Shown one piece after another: positions 17,894 to 26,707 of a DNA stretch of 64,000 nucleotides. How positions within the stretch are numbered: position 1 is the stretch's first letter; each line of letters starts with the position of its first letter. Made by a program: the position numbers and the translations under genes. The notes under the pieces were generated by a model. That model was not told the DNA's origin, did no database searches, and saw only the letters and a list, made by a program, of their open reading frames with translations. Source of the DNA: Candidatus Cryptobacteroides avicola (lineage in GTDB: Bacteria; Bacteroidota; Bacteroidia; Bacteroidales; UBA932); assembly GCA_017695115.1 (NCBI GenBank), contig JADILV010000058.1, positions 28,848 to 92,847 of the forward strand, read 5' to 3'.

Positions 17894-19798
17894 ATGGCTG
17901 ACGAGACAGTTAACTATACCGGCGACAATATCAAGACACTGGAGTGGAACGAGCATATCCGCAAAAGGGCGGGAATGTACATAGGCCGGCTCGGAAACGG
18001 AGACAACCCCGGAGACGGAATATACGTACTGCTTAAAGAAGTGATAGACAACTCCATAGATGAATTCACCATGGGGTTCGGAAAAGTCATCAACATCACT
18101 ATCGAAGGCAAAGAGGTCACCGTCAGGGATTTCGGACGAGGGATACCGCTTGACAAGGTAGTGGACGTAGTCAGCAAGCTGAACACCGGTGGAAAATTCG
18201 ACGATGCGGCATTCAAGAAGTCAGTGGGTCTGAACGGAGTGGGTACAAAAGCCGTAAACGCCCTTTCTTCTTCATTCTATGTGGAATCATTCAGGGAAGG
18301 ACAGTCTTCACACGCCTCATTCAGCAGAGGAGAGCTTCTCGAATCGGGCCTCTCCGGTTCAAAAGAAAAGAACGGGACCCTCACCAGATTCACCCCGGAC
18401 ACGGAAATGTTCGGCGACTTCACATATAATATGGAATATGTGATATCAATGGTGAAAAACTACGCCTATCTGAAAAAGGGCCTCACCCTGAATGTAAACG
18501 GCACCGCATACACTTCGAAAAACGGACTCCTTGATCTGGTCAATGACAGCCTGTCCGAAGAGCCGCTCTATCCTCCGGTTCATCTGGAAGGCGAAGACAT
18601 AGAAATAGTCCTTACGCACGGAAACAGCTACGGAGAGAATATCGTTTCATTCGTAAACGGACAGAACACGAGGGACGGAGGCACCCACCTGGCAGCATTC
18701 AGGGAAGCCATAGCCAAGACGGTAAAAGAATTCTACAAAAAAGACTATGCACCGGAAGACATACGCCAGGGCATCGTAGGGGCCATAAGCATCCAGATCC
18801 AGGAACCTCATTTCGAGTCGCAGACCAAGATAAAGCTCGGTTCCACCTACATGTGGGAAAAGACGGTCAAAGAGCCTGACGGATCGCTCAGCACGGATCG
18901 CGGGCCGACCATCAGGACATTCGTCAACGACTTCATAAAGACCAATCTGGACAACTACCTGCATATCCACAAGGACGTCGCGACCGTAATGCAGGAAAAG
19001 ATCATCGCTTCGGAACAGGAAAGGAAAGAGATTTCCGGAATCCAGAAAAAGACCAAGGAAAGGAACAAGCGCACAAATGTCTACAACAAGAAACTGCGCG
19101 ACTGCAGGGTCCACTACAATGACAGACTGCCTGCAAGCCGGCAGGAACTTGCAGAACAGACAAGCATATTCATTACCGAGGGAGACTCGGCGAGCGGAAC
19201 CATTACGAAAGCCCGCAACGCCGAAACCCAGGCTGTATTCAGCCTGAGGGGAAAACCCATAAACTGCTACAAGGAAAGCCGTAAGAAAGTGGCTGAAAAT
19301 GAGGAATTGAGCCTTCTTATCGCCGCTCTCGGAGTCGAGGAGGACATGGATGACCTGAGATACAACAACATCATAGTAGCCACCGATGCCGATGACGACG
19401 GGATGCACATCCGCATGCTTGTAGTCACTTTCCTTCTGAAATACTACCCTGACCTGGTGCGCAGGGGCCATGTACACATCCTCCAGACACCTCTGTTCAG
19501 GGTCAGGAACAAGAAAGAAACCCGCTACTGCTACAGTATCGATGAAAAGGAAGCCGCGGTAAAGGCACTCAAGACAGGTGTAGAGATCACACGGTTCAAA
19601 GGTCTCGGAGAGATTTCGTTCGAAGAATTCAAGAACTTCATCGGAGAAGACATCAGACTCGACCTCGTACAGTTGAGCGATGAAGAATCCATCGCCGAAC
19701 TTATGGAATTCTACATGGGCGACAACACAATCGACAGACAGAATTTCATCCGCCAGAACCTCCGCTCGGAGGAAGAACTGGAGGATGTAAACATTTAA
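17894..19798 (+). CDS. parE: DNA topoisomerase IV subunit B
   Basis: ATPase subunit of the type IIA topoisomerase that decatenates daughter chromosomes. 634 residues. Seen: GHKL ATPase motif EVIDNSIDE (residues 49-57), GVGTKAVNALS, and the TOPRIM region with TEGDSASG (near 428) and DADDDGMHI (near 497). I prefer topo IV over gyrase because of the LEWNEHIRKRAGMYIG start and the short length; gyrase B of these bacteria has the same domains, so a small doubt remains. First gene of a three-gene run. Confidence 0.88.
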   Translation: MADETVNYTGDNIKTLEWNEHIRKRAGMYIGRLGNGDNPGDGIYVLLKEVIDNSIDEFTMGFGKVINITIEGKEVTVRDFGRGIPLDKVVDVVSKLNTGGKFDDAAFKKSVGLNGVGTKAVNALSSSFYVESFREGQSSHASFSRGELLESGLSGSKEKNGTLTRFTPDTEMFGDFTYNMEYVISMVKNYAYLKKGLTLNVNGTAYTSKNGLLDLVNDSLSEEPLYPPVHLEGEDIEIVLTHGNSYGENIVSFVNGQNTRDGGTHLAAFREAIAKTVKEFYKKDYAPEDIRQGIVGAISIQIQEPHFESQTKIKLGSTYMWEKTVKEPDGSLSTDRGPTIRTFVNDFIKTNLDNYLHIHKDVATVMQEKIIASEQERKEISGIQKKTKERNKRTNVYNKKLRDCRVHYNDRLPASRQELAEQTSIFITEGDSASGTITKARNAETQAVFSLRGKPINCYKESRKKVAENEELSLLIAALGVEEDMDDLRYNNIIVATDADDDGMHIRMLVVTFLLKYYPDLVRRGHVHILQTPLFRVRNKKETRYCYSIDEKEAAVKALKTGVEITRFKGLGEISFEEFKNFIGEDIRLDLVQLSDEESIAELMEFYMGDNTIDRQNFIRQNLRSEEELEDVNI

Positions 19799-19803
19799 TA
19801 GTT

Positions 19804-20355
19804 ATGTGGAAAAGATTTTGCGGATTCTTGCTCAGGGCAATGGGCTGGACAGCAGTAGACCCCCCTGTTCCTGAAGATAAATGCGTAATCCTCGGTGTGC
19901 CGCACACCTCCATGTGGGATTTCGTAGTTTCATACCTCTATTATACATCCGTAGGCGGGAAAGCCAATGTGATGATAGCCAAGGAATTCTTCTGGTGGCC
20001 ATTGGGTGCCGTCCTCAGGGCATTGGGCGCCGTACCTGTAGACAGAAAAAGCCCTACTTCACTTATGGTCAGTCTCATACATGAGATGAACAAAGCAAAG
20101 AAAATGCACCTGGCGATTGCCCCGGAAGGAACCAGAAAAGCCGTAAAAAGATGGAAGACAGGTTTCCATACCATAGCGCAGGAATGCAACATACCGGTAT
20201 ATCTGGGATATTTCGACTGGAAGACGAAACGTGTAGGCCGCGGACAGAAGTTCGAAATCACGGACGATGCCAGGGCGGACATGCAGCGCATCCAGGAAAT
20301 CTATGAACAGATGCACATGGAAGGCAAGCATCGTGACGGATATGTAACACATTAA
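19804..20355 (+). CDS. 1-acyl-glycerol-3-phosphate acyltransferase-like protein
   Basis: A 183-residue PlsC-family acyltransferase. Seen: catalytic HX4D motif as HTSMWD (H34, D39) and the substrate-binding PEGTR (residues 107-111), plus a hydrophobic N-terminus. Family members transfer fatty acyl groups to lysophosphatidate or related lipids at the membrane. It sits 5 bases after parE and 12 bases before an acyl-CoA synthetase, suggesting a joint role in lipid or fatty-acid recycling. The exact acceptor cannot be told. Confidence 0.82.
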   Translation: MWKRFCGFLLRAMGWTAVDPPVPEDKCVILGVPHTSMWDFVVSYLYYTSVGGKANVMIAKEFFWWPLGAVLRALGAVPVDRKSPTSLMVSLIHEMNKAKKMHLAIAPEGTRKAVKRWKTGFHTIAQECNIPVYLGYFDWKTKRVGRGQKFEITDDARADMQRIQEIYEQMHMEGKHRDGYVTH

Positions 20356-20367
20356 AGCAAGGGCAAG

Positions 20368-22053
20368 ATGAATATCATATCCAAGCAACTGATGAAACTG
20401 CGGGAGAGGTATATCGACACGCTCGGCAAACTGTATGAATACTCTACTACCATCTACGAGAAGAACAGGCTGTCGCAGATGCTCGACTCGGACATGGGCT
20501 ACACATACGGAAGTTTCAAACGCAAATGCGACGAACTCTCCCACCATCTGTCCCGATACGGGATCGGTGCAGGAGACAAGGTCGCCATCCTTTCCCAGAA
20601 CATGCCGAACTGGACTGTGGCAATGTTCTCGCTTGTGCCTTTCGGACGTATCTCTGTCCCGATACTTCCGGATTCCTCGGAAAACGAAGTCACAAACATC
20701 CTGACCCACTCCGGGAGCAAGGCCATTTTCATCTCGAAAAGACTTATGCACAAACTCAGCAAGGAGTGCATGGAAAAAATGGTCCTGGTAATAGACATAG
20801 AGACATTCGACACAATCAAGAGGGATGACAATGCATTCACATGTGACGGGAAAGTCTCACAGCCCCTCCCGGACGATCTTGCCACCATTATCTATACTTC
20901 CGGCACCACCGGGAACGCGAAAGGAGTCATGCTAAGCCACAGAAACCTGTGCTCCAATATCATGGCTTCACTGCATGCCCACAAATGCACTGAGAAGGAT
21001 GTCTGGCTGTCGATACTGCCGATGGCACATACATACGAACTGAGCATAGGCGTACTCTACCCTATTTTCTGCGGGGCATGCGTCTATTATATCCAGAAAC
21101 CGCCTACACCTACAGTGCTTCTCGCGGCAATGAAGACCGTAAGGCCGACCATCATGCTTTCAGTACCTCTGATCATAGAGAAGATCTACAGGAACAGCGT
21201 AATTCCGACCATACGGAGAAGCCGCGTACTGAAATGGATGAAACGGCATACCCCTACCCTGCTCTGCATACTTATCGGGATGAAACTTAAGGCTACCTTC
21301 GGAGGAAGACTGAAATTCTTCGGTATCGGAGGCTCGAAACTCGACATCACGGTAGAGGAGTTTCTCAAGAAAGCCAGATTCCCCTACGCTATCGGATACG
21401 GACTCACCGAAACGGCTCCGCTTATCTGCAATGCCGGAGTCAAATACACAAAACCCGGCTCTACAGGCATCGCTGCGTATGGCGTGACCGTAAAGCTGCT
21501 GGACGTAAATCCGGAGACAGGAGAAGGCGAGATAGTCTGCAAAGGGAACAATGTGATGCTCGGGTACTACAAGGACCCTGCCCGTACCCGTTCCGTGTTC
21601 ACCGGCGACGGATGGTTCCGCACCAATGATCTTGCGACAGTCGACGAGAAAGGACGCTACTACATCAAAGGACGTCTGAACAACATGATTCTGGGACCGT
21701 CCGGAGAAAACATCTACCCGGAAGAAATCGAGAATGTCATCAATAACATGGACGAAGTCAACGAATCCCTGGTGGTCGAAAGAAACGGACGTCTGGTGGC
21801 TCTCGTACAGTTCAATGACAATATCATCAACTGGAACCAGGAAGGTGAGGACCAGTTTTTCGAAAAGCTAGAAGCCAGGAAAAAGGCCATCATGAACTAT
21901 GTGAACAAGCATGTCAACAAGTTCTCGAAAATCAATGACGTGGAAGTGATGAAAGAGCCTTTCGAAAAGACCGCCACGCAGAAAATCCGCAGATTCAAGT
22001 ACAAGAAGGAGTCTGATTCAGATGCCGACGCAAAAGGAGAGAAAAAGGAATAG
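20368..22053 (+). CDS. long-chain fatty-acid CoA ligase (AMP-binding)
   Basis: A 561-residue adenylate-forming enzyme, probably activating fatty acids with ATP and CoA. Seen: P-loop YTSGTTGNAKG (residues 176-186), GYGLTETAPLI (adenine-binding), GDGWFRTNDLATVDEKG, and the hinge/Lys motif KGRLNNMILGPSGENIYPEEIE. The C-terminal Lys region has TATQKIRRFKYKKE. It follows the acyltransferase by 12 bases, so the pair may work together. The gene ends directly at a dispersed repeat. Confidence 0.85.
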   Translation: MNIISKQLMKLRERYIDTLGKLYEYSTTIYEKNRLSQMLDSDMGYTYGSFKRKCDELSHHLSRYGIGAGDKVAILSQNMPNWTVAMFSLVPFGRISVPILPDSSENEVTNILTHSGSKAIFISKRLMHKLSKECMEKMVLVIDIETFDTIKRDDNAFTCDGKVSQPLPDDLATIIYTSGTTGNAKGVMLSHRNLCSNIMASLHAHKCTEKDVWLSILPMAHTYELSIGVLYPIFCGACVYYIQKPPTPTVLLAAMKTVRPTIMLSVPLIIEKIYRNSVIPTIRRSRVLKWMKRHTPTLLCILIGMKLKATFGGRLKFFGIGGSKLDITVEEFLKKARFPYAIGYGLTETAPLICNAGVKYTKPGSTGIAAYGVTVKLLDVNPETGEGEIVCKGNNVMLGYYKDPARTRSVFTGDGWFRTNDLATVDEKGRYYIKGRLNNMILGPSGENIYPEEIENVINNMDEVNESLVVERNGRLVALVQFNDNIINWNQEGEDQFFEKLEARKKAIMNYVNKHVNKFSKINDVEVMKEPFEKTATQKIRRFKYKKESDSDADAKGEKKE

Positions 22054-22123
22054 CAGATTTCTCCGCTCCGGCTCCGCCTTCGGTCGAAATGACAAGAAAA
22101 GCTCCGCCTCCGGTCGAAATGAC
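22054..22123. repeat. dispersed intergenic repeat, copy 1 (compound)
   Basis: CAGATTTCTCCGCTCC at 22054 leads to CGGTCGAAATGACAAG (22081-22096), and a second unit CGGTCGAAATGACAGG follows at 22111. The same element occurs at 60190-60225 and 61590-61625. It is non-coding and starts directly at the stop codon of the preceding gene. Confidence 0.75.
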
Positions 22124-22192
22124 AGGAAAGGATCCATACGGATACGGGGCAAGAGAGTGGGCAAAAGGATTTTTTTGAGCAATTGAAACAAG

Positions 22193-22247
22193 ACTATATA
22201 AAAGATGGGTGGGTCAGAATTTTTGACCCACCCATCTTTTATATAGT
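22193..22247. terminator. bidirectional terminator, 24-bp perfect stem
   Basis: Arms 22193-22216 and 22224-22247 are perfectly complementary, with a 7-base loop GAATTTT. The stem core is GATGGGTGGGTCA and the outer ends are AT-rich on both strands. It separates the converging acyl-CoA ligase gene and rplI. Confidence 0.92.
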
Positions 22248-22258
22248 TGTCAGCCGGA

Positions 22259-22705
22259 TTATTCAGCTACGACTTCAAATTTTACAGTACCTTTGATATC
22301 CTTGTAGCATTTTACTGCTGCCTCGTATGTACCGACCTCTTTTACAGAGTCAGAAACGATAGTGATATCCTTCTTGTCTACCTCAAGTCCTGCGGCTACA
22401 AGAGCGTCTGCGATCTGGGCTGTTGTAACTGAGCCATAGATCTTGCCTGACTCGCTCACCTTCACAGCCACTTTCACTGAAACCTCAGCAAGTTTTGCTG
22501 CAAGTGCTTCGGCATCGGCACGAAGCTTGGCCTCTTTGTGAGCACGCTGGCGTATGTTCTCAGCGAGGACCTTCTTTGCAGAAGGAGTAGCGAATATAGC
22601 CAATCCCTGAGGGATAAGGTAGTTGACAGCATAACCTGTCTTAACCTCTACGACATCGTCTGCATGGCCGAGATTGGCCACATCTTTCTTCAGTATGATT
22701 TCCAT
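22259..22705 (-). CDS. rplI: 50S ribosomal protein L9
   Basis: 148-residue L9 with the N-terminal rRNA-binding domain (KKDVANLGHADDVVEVKTGY, YLIPQGLA), the long connecting helix (KEAKLRADAEALAAKLAE) and the C-terminal domain. Third gene of the rpsF-rpsR-rplI operon, the usual order. Confidence 0.97.
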   Translation of the reverse strand: MEIILKKDVANLGHADDVVEVKTGYAVNYLIPQGLAIFATPSAKKVLAENIRQRAHKEAKLRADAEALAAKLAEVSVKVAVKVSESGKIYGSVTTAQIADALVAAGLEVDKKDITIVSDSVKEVGTYEAAVKCYKDIKGTVKFEVVAE

Positions 22706-22718
22706 ATAGCTTTCCTCC

Positions 22719-22985
22719 TTATTTCAAAAGATCGGTTACGTATGGGAGAAGTGCGAGATGTCTTGCACGCTTGACAGCCTGGGCCACTTTCCTCTGGAAT
22801 TTGAGTGAAGTACCGGTCAGACGGCGAGGGAGAATCTTACCCTGCTCGTTAAGGAACTTCTTGAGGAACTCAGCATCCTTGTAATCGACATATTTGATAC
22901 CTGCCTTCTTGAAACGGCAATATTTCTTTCTCTTTACCTCTACTGTAGGAGGGTTGAGATAACGTATTTCGTTGTTCTGTGCCAT
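22719..22985 (-). CDS. rpsR: 30S ribosomal protein S18
   Basis: 88-residue S18 with the conserved stretch [18 protein letters not shown] and [20 protein letters not shown]. It binds S6 in the platform of the small subunit. Lies 5 bases after rpsF and 13 before rplI. Confidence 0.97.
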   Translation of the reverse strand: MAQNNEIRYLNPPTVEVKRKKYCRFKKAGIKYVDYKDAEFLKKFLNEQGKILPRRLTGTSLKFQRKVAQAVKRARHLALLPYVTDLLK

Positions 22986-22990
22986 GATTC

Positions 22991-23332
22991 TTACTCCTTG
23001 TTCTGTTTGTTAGCCCTTCTCTTCTCAGCGTATGCAACGGCATGCTTGTCCATTGCGAATGTAAGGAAACGGATAATCCTCTCGTCGCGACGGTACTGTG
23101 TCTCGAGTACATCGACGAACTGGCTATCAGCCTTGAACTCGATAAGATAATAAAAACCTGTGGTCTTCTTCTGGATAGGGTAGGCAAGCTGCTTCAGGCC
23201 CCAGTCCTCTTCGTACACCACCTCACCGCCATTCTCTTTGATGAGGCCGACGTACTTAGCAACCGCTTCCTTCATCTGGGCTTCAGACAAAACGGGAGTT
23301 GCAATGAAAACGGTTTCGTACTGTTTGATCAT
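22991..23332 (-). CDS. rpsF: 30S ribosomal protein S6
   Basis: 113-residue S6. Seen: [37 protein letters not shown] and the basic C-terminal tail. First gene of the operon, expressed from the promoter at 23403-23434. Confidence 0.97.
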   Translation of the reverse strand: MIKQYETVFIATPVLSEAQMKEAVAKYVGLIKENGGEVVYEEDWGLKQLAYPIQKKTTGFYYLIEFKADSQFVDVLETQYRRDERIIRFLTFAMDKHAVAYAEKRRANKQNKE

Positions 23333-23365
23333 TTTGTTTGTAATTAATTGTTTTATTTATAAATA

Positions 23366-23402
23366 CAGCCCTTCAAGAACCCGAAAGGCCTCAAAAGGGC
23401 TG
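23366..23402 (-). promoter_or_regulatory. stem-loop at the rpsF transcript start
   Basis: CAGCCCTT and AAGGGCTG (23402-23395 and 23373-23366) pair around a G/C-rich internal region. It abuts the -7 element. Leaders of rpsF operons in many bacteria carry an S6:S18-binding hairpin; whether this is one is unproven, as the canonical CCG bulge is not evident on the transcribed strand. Confidence 0.4.
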
Positions 23403-23434
23403 CAAAGATATGAATTATTTTCCTTCTATCCAAA
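23403..23434 (-). promoter_or_regulatory. promoter of rpsF-rpsR-rplI
   Basis: TTTG (23434-23431), exactly 20 bases, TATCTTTG (23410-23403): a textbook Bacteroides promoter. Its -33 element abuts the stop codon of the upstream 23435 gene. Confidence 0.85.
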
Positions 23435-24502
23435 TCATTTGATGCGGTACGGCTGATTTTCATACAGAATGTATTTCTTCGCCTTACGTATCCATTTCTG
23501 CTCCTCTACCTTTATATGCTCCCTGGCCTCTTCCGCAGTCTTCCTTCCCATGACGAAATCCGCAAGCACCGGGTCTGCAAGCCTGGTAAAGAAGCCGTCC
23601 TGAAGCACGAATACAGGATAGCGGTCATGGAAATGACGCATCAGCTGAAGAGTGTGCATCAGCGAGTGATATTCGGCCCCCGGTTCCAGAATTATCTGGT
23701 ATCCATAGCATTTCTGCCCTGCATACATTCCACATGCAGGGGTAAAGGAGCATGGCCTGAGCAACACCCCTGCAGGCTGCGGAAGAGGCTCGTATCTGTC
23801 TGTCTTTATAAAAGGAGCTCCGATATATTCATAAGGCCTCGCCGTACCTATACCTGGAGTCACATTAGTGCTGTTCCAAAGACCTCCGCCGCTGTACATG
23901 TCGCAGGTAAACAGCCCCGGAATATCGGAAGCCGGGGCGACAGTCCACGGCATGAGTCTCCTGAGAGACTCCGACGCAAGGGCGGAAATTACATGAAGAG
24001 GATACCTGGCGCCTATTTCATTGTGATAGAGGTTTGCCAGTTCTCCGAGAGTAAGGCCATGACGATGAGCGACTTTGGGCACATATTGTCCGCAGTCGGA
24101 CAACGGCATGGAGCCTTCGACGCTCCTCCCCGCAGGATTCAGATGATCCACGATATACAAAGACGGCGAGGCTTCCCCGAGATCCTTCATTACGGACATA
24201 AGGTGGAAAACATCCCTGGTATAGTTGAAATACCTTGCTCCGACATCCTGAATCTCGACGACTACGGCATTGAGATCCTTCAGCTCTTCCTCTGAAAATC
24301 CTATATGGTTCGTATCCGGAGCGAGTTCGGTGTCCAGCGGAGAAAATATCCTTGCAAGGTTTCCGCGCTCCCTGAAAATGTCATAAAGATATCTTCCCTT
24401 GTCGGCATCCCAGCTGTTCTGCGTACAGAAACAGCCGACACGTCCCTCCATGAGGGATTTGTCGAGCTGTTCCTCCAATCGGGTTGTCCTGAAAGAAAAC
24501 AT
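23435..24502 (-). CDS. DUF1343 / NamZ-type N-acetylmuramidase-like protein
   Basis: 355-residue DUF1343 protein; characterised members (NamZ) are exo-beta-N-acetylmuramidases that trim muropeptides. Seen: NAVVVEIQDVGARYFNYTRD, YIVDHLNPAGRSVEG and RHGLTLGELANLYHNEI, the family signatures. No signal peptide is evident at this start, although many relatives are exported, so it may act in the cytoplasm or have lost its leader. It follows glmM by 4 bases, which fits amino-sugar recycling. Confidence 0.8.
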   Translation of the reverse strand: MFSFRTTRLEEQLDKSLMEGRVGCFCTQNSWDADKGRYLYDIFRERGNLARIFSPLDTELAPDTNHIGFSEEELKDLNAVVVEIQDVGARYFNYTRDVFHLMSVMKDLGEASPSLYIVDHLNPAGRSVEGSMPLSDCGQYVPKVAHRHGLTLGELANLYHNEIGARYPLHVISALASESLRRLMPWTVAPASDIPGLFTCDMYSGGGLWNSTNVTPGIGTARPYEYIGAPFIKTDRYEPLPQPAGVLLRPCSFTPACGMYAGQKCYGYQIILEPGAEYHSLMHTLQLMRHFHDRYPVFVLQDGFFTRLADPVLADFVMGRKTAEEAREHIKVEEQKWIRKAKKYILYENQPYRIK

Positions 24503-24506
24503 CCCC

Positions 24507-25961
24507 CTATTCCTTTATTATATCTTCGGCAATGGCGATTATGTCCTCTGCGAGCTTTTCGGCCTGCCGTGCATCCGGAGCTTCAGCGTAGATTCTGATT
24601 ATCGGTTCCGTATTGGACTTTCTCAGATGTACCCATTTCTTCTCCGCCTCGAAAGAAATCTTCACTCCGTCGATATCATTAATGTCCTCTGATGCGTATA
24701 TTTCTTTCATCTTGTCAAGAATCTTGTCTATCAGCGACTTGTCCGAAAGCTGTATCTTGTTCTTGGCGATAGTGTACTGAGGACAGGCATTACGGAGCTC
24801 CGTAACCTTGCATTTTTTATGTGCCAGACTGGTAAGGAAAAGCGCTATGCCGACCATAGCGTCACGGCCGTAGTGCAATGCAGGATATATTACCCCTCCG
24901 TTTCCTTCACCGCCGATCAATGCTCCACACTCTTTCATTTTCGTCGTCACGTTCACCTCGCCGACTGCGGCGGAAAAACACTCACCTCCGAACTTTTCCG
25001 TGACATCACGCAATGCACGCGAAGAAGAAAGGTTGGAAACCGTGCAGAATGAATACGGAGCGGCAATATCTTCTATGGATTTCCCTGTTTCAGCGGCCTT
25101 TTCATAAACCCGTGAAAGAAGGTAATCTGCTACACTTACCAGAGTATATTCCTCCCCGAAAGGTGTCCCGTCTTCGCATATCAGAGCCAGCCTGTCCACA
25201 TCCGGATCTACGGAAATACCCAGATCGGCATGATGACTTACAACGGCTTCCGAAAGTCCGGTAAGATTTGCAGGAAGCGGTTCCGGATTATGTGCGAAAC
25301 GACCGTCAGGCGTACAGTTCAGCTCAATGCACTCTACGCCGAGTTTTCCGAGCAGTCTCGGCATGATGATGCCTCCGACAGAGTTGACCGCATCAAGCAC
25401 GACTTTGAACCCGGCCTTTCTCACAGCATCGGCATCCACAGCGTCAAGTGCAAGCACGGCATCTATATGCCTGTCGGTAAAATCAGTTTCCGTCACCGTA
25501 CCGAGATCCTCTACCGGGGCAAAATCGAATGACCCGCTTTCTGCACATTCAAGAATCGCGGCGCCTTCCCCGGCATTGAGGAACTCTCCTTTTTCATTGA
25601 GGAGTTTCAGAGCGTTCCACTGCATAGGATTATGAGAAGCAGTCAGAATGATACCGCCGTCTGCCTGTTCGAAAATGACCGCCATCTCAGTAGTCGGCGT
25701 AGACGCAAAACCTGCCTTGACCACATCCACCCCACATGCTATAAGTGTCCCGCATACAATGTTTTCGACCATTTCGCCGGAAATGCGTGCATCCTTCCCT
25801 ACCACAACACGGTATCTCTCTCCCTCCGGCTTGGGCCTGCGTTCCCTGAGCTTTACGCAATAGGCGTATGTAAATTTCACGATATCTACCGGAGTAAGCG
25901 CCTCGCCGGGCTGGCCGCCTACCGTTCCTCTGATTCCTGAGATTGATTTTATAAGTGTCAT
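24507..25961 (-). CDS. glmM: phosphoglucosamine mutase
   Basis: 484-residue alpha-D-phosphohexomutase. Seen: catalytic phosphoserine motif TASHNPMQWNALK (S109), metal-binding DPDVDRLAL, sugar-specificity loop GEGNGGVIYP and the phosphate-binding RKSNTEPIIRIY. Most likely converts glucosamine-6-P to glucosamine-1-P for cell-wall UDP-GlcNAc; phosphomannomutase activity cannot be excluded. Promoter at 25997-26028. Confidence 0.85.
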   Translation of the reverse strand: MTLIKSISGIRGTVGGQPGEALTPVDIVKFTYAYCVKLRERRPKPEGERYRVVVGKDARISGEMVENIVCGTLIACGVDVVKAGFASTPTTEMAVIFEQADGGIILTASHNPMQWNALKLLNEKGEFLNAGEGAAILECAESGSFDFAPVEDLGTVTETDFTDRHIDAVLALDAVDADAVRKAGFKVVLDAVNSVGGIIMPRLLGKLGVECIELNCTPDGRFAHNPEPLPANLTGLSEAVVSHHADLGISVDPDVDRLALICEDGTPFGEEYTLVSVADYLLSRVYEKAAETGKSIEDIAAPYSFCTVSNLSSSRALRDVTEKFGGECFSAAVGEVNVTTKMKECGALIGGEGNGGVIYPALHYGRDAMVGIALFLTSLAHKKCKVTELRNACPQYTIAKNKIQLSDKSLIDKILDKMKEIYASEDINDIDGVKISFEAEKKWVHLRKSNTEPIIRIYAEAPDARQAEKLAEDIIAIAEDIIKE

Positions 25962-25996
25962 TGTTATAAAATATTAAAGTAAAAAGCACAAACGAA

Positions 25997-26028
25997 CAAA
26001 ATTACGACAATACCGATATTTTTACAAA
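25997..26028 (-). promoter_or_regulatory. promoter of glmM
   Basis: TTTG (26028-26025), 20 bases, TAATTTTG (26004-25997). A TATTTTTG on the plus strand at 26037-26044 could serve the divergent 26115 gene, though no good -33 element precedes it. Confidence 0.75.
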
Positions 26029-26114
26029 TTTTATAGTATTTTTGCCGCCGCTTCCTGCGGAAGCCACCTACAATTGTCAAACCTGCCGCATGTTACGGCG
26101 CAGATTATAAGAAA

Positions 26115-26483
26115 ATGAAAGCAGTCTGGACAATACTGTTACTGATAACATCCAATATTTTCATGACCTTCGCCTGGTACGGGCATCTCAAGCTCCAGGA
26201 AATGAAGATATCTTCCAGTTGGCCGCTGGTACTGGTCATCCTATTTTCGTGGGCAGTGGCATTCTTCGAATACTGCGCCCAGGTGCCGGCAAACAGAATC
26301 GGATTCAACGGCAACGGCGGTCCGTTCTCGCTCATGCAGCTGAAAGTCATCCAGGAAGTAATATCCCTTACCGTATTTACGGTAATAGTTACGCTGATGT
26401 TCAAAGGACAGGGACTGCAATGGAACCATCTGGCAGCATTCATCTGCCTTATCATGGCGGTATTTTTCGTATTCCTTAAATAA
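26115..26483 (+). CDS. DMT family (DUF486) small membrane protein
   Basis: 122 residues with four hydrophobic segments (about 4-24, 38-56, 80-98, 103-121) and the motif FEYCAQVPANRIGFNGNGGPF followed by QLKVIQEVISL, characteristic of DUF486/DMT-superfamily proteins. Transport substrate unknown. Confidence 0.82.
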   Translation: MKAVWTILLLITSNIFMTFAWYGHLKLQEMKISSSWPLVLVILFSWAVAFFEYCAQVPANRIGFNGNGGPFSLMQLKVIQEVISLTVFTVIVTLMFKGQGLQWNHLAAFICLIMAVFFVFLK

Positions 26484-26506
26484 TTCCAAACAGAATTGCA
26501 GAAAAA

Positions 26507-26538
26507 TTTGGAAGTAAAAAAAACTTGCCATATCTTTG
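26507..26538 (+). promoter_or_regulatory. promoter of tRNA-Glu
   Basis: TTTG (26507-26510), exactly 20 bases, TATCTTTG (26531-26538). It is placed 18 bases before the tRNA. Confidence 0.85.
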
Positions 26539-26556
26539 CAATCCCAAAAATAAAAC

Positions 26557-26628
26557 GCTCGGCTCGTATAACGGTTAGTACTCAAGATTCTCAATCTTGC
26601 AATCGGAGTTCGATTCTCCGGCCGAGTA
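26557..26628 (+). tRNA. tRNA-Glu (CTC)
   Basis: 72-base cloverleaf without encoded CCA: acceptor GCTCGGC/GCCGAGT (one G-T pair) with discriminator A, D-stem GTAT/GTAC, anticodon stem CAAGA/TCTTG around loop TTCTCAA (anticodon CTC), T-stem CGGAG/CTCCG with loop TTCGATT. Anticodon CTC reads GAG codons, so glutamate. Confidence 0.92.
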
Positions 26629-26633
26629 CAGAG

Positions 26634-26665
26634 AAAGGCTCCTAATCATCTGATTAAGAGCCTTT
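26634..26665 (+). terminator. terminator after tRNA-Glu
   Basis: AAAGGCTCCTAATCA and TGATTAAGAGCCTTT pair over 15 bases with one mismatch and a 2-base loop, followed by a T-rich stretch (TTGATTTTTAG). Confidence 0.8.
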
Positions 26666-26676
26666 TGATTTTTAGT

Positions 26677-26698
26677 AAGGTGTACTAAAGGTGTACTA
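26677..26698. repeat. tandem 11-bp direct repeat (possible attachment-site relic)
   Basis: AAGGTGTACTA occurs twice with no gap (26677-26687 and 26688-26698), 48 bases after a tRNA end. Such repeats beside tRNA genes can be integrase core or arm sites; no integrase gene is in the window. Confidence 0.5.
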
Positions 26699-26707
26699 TT
26701 GAACCCC

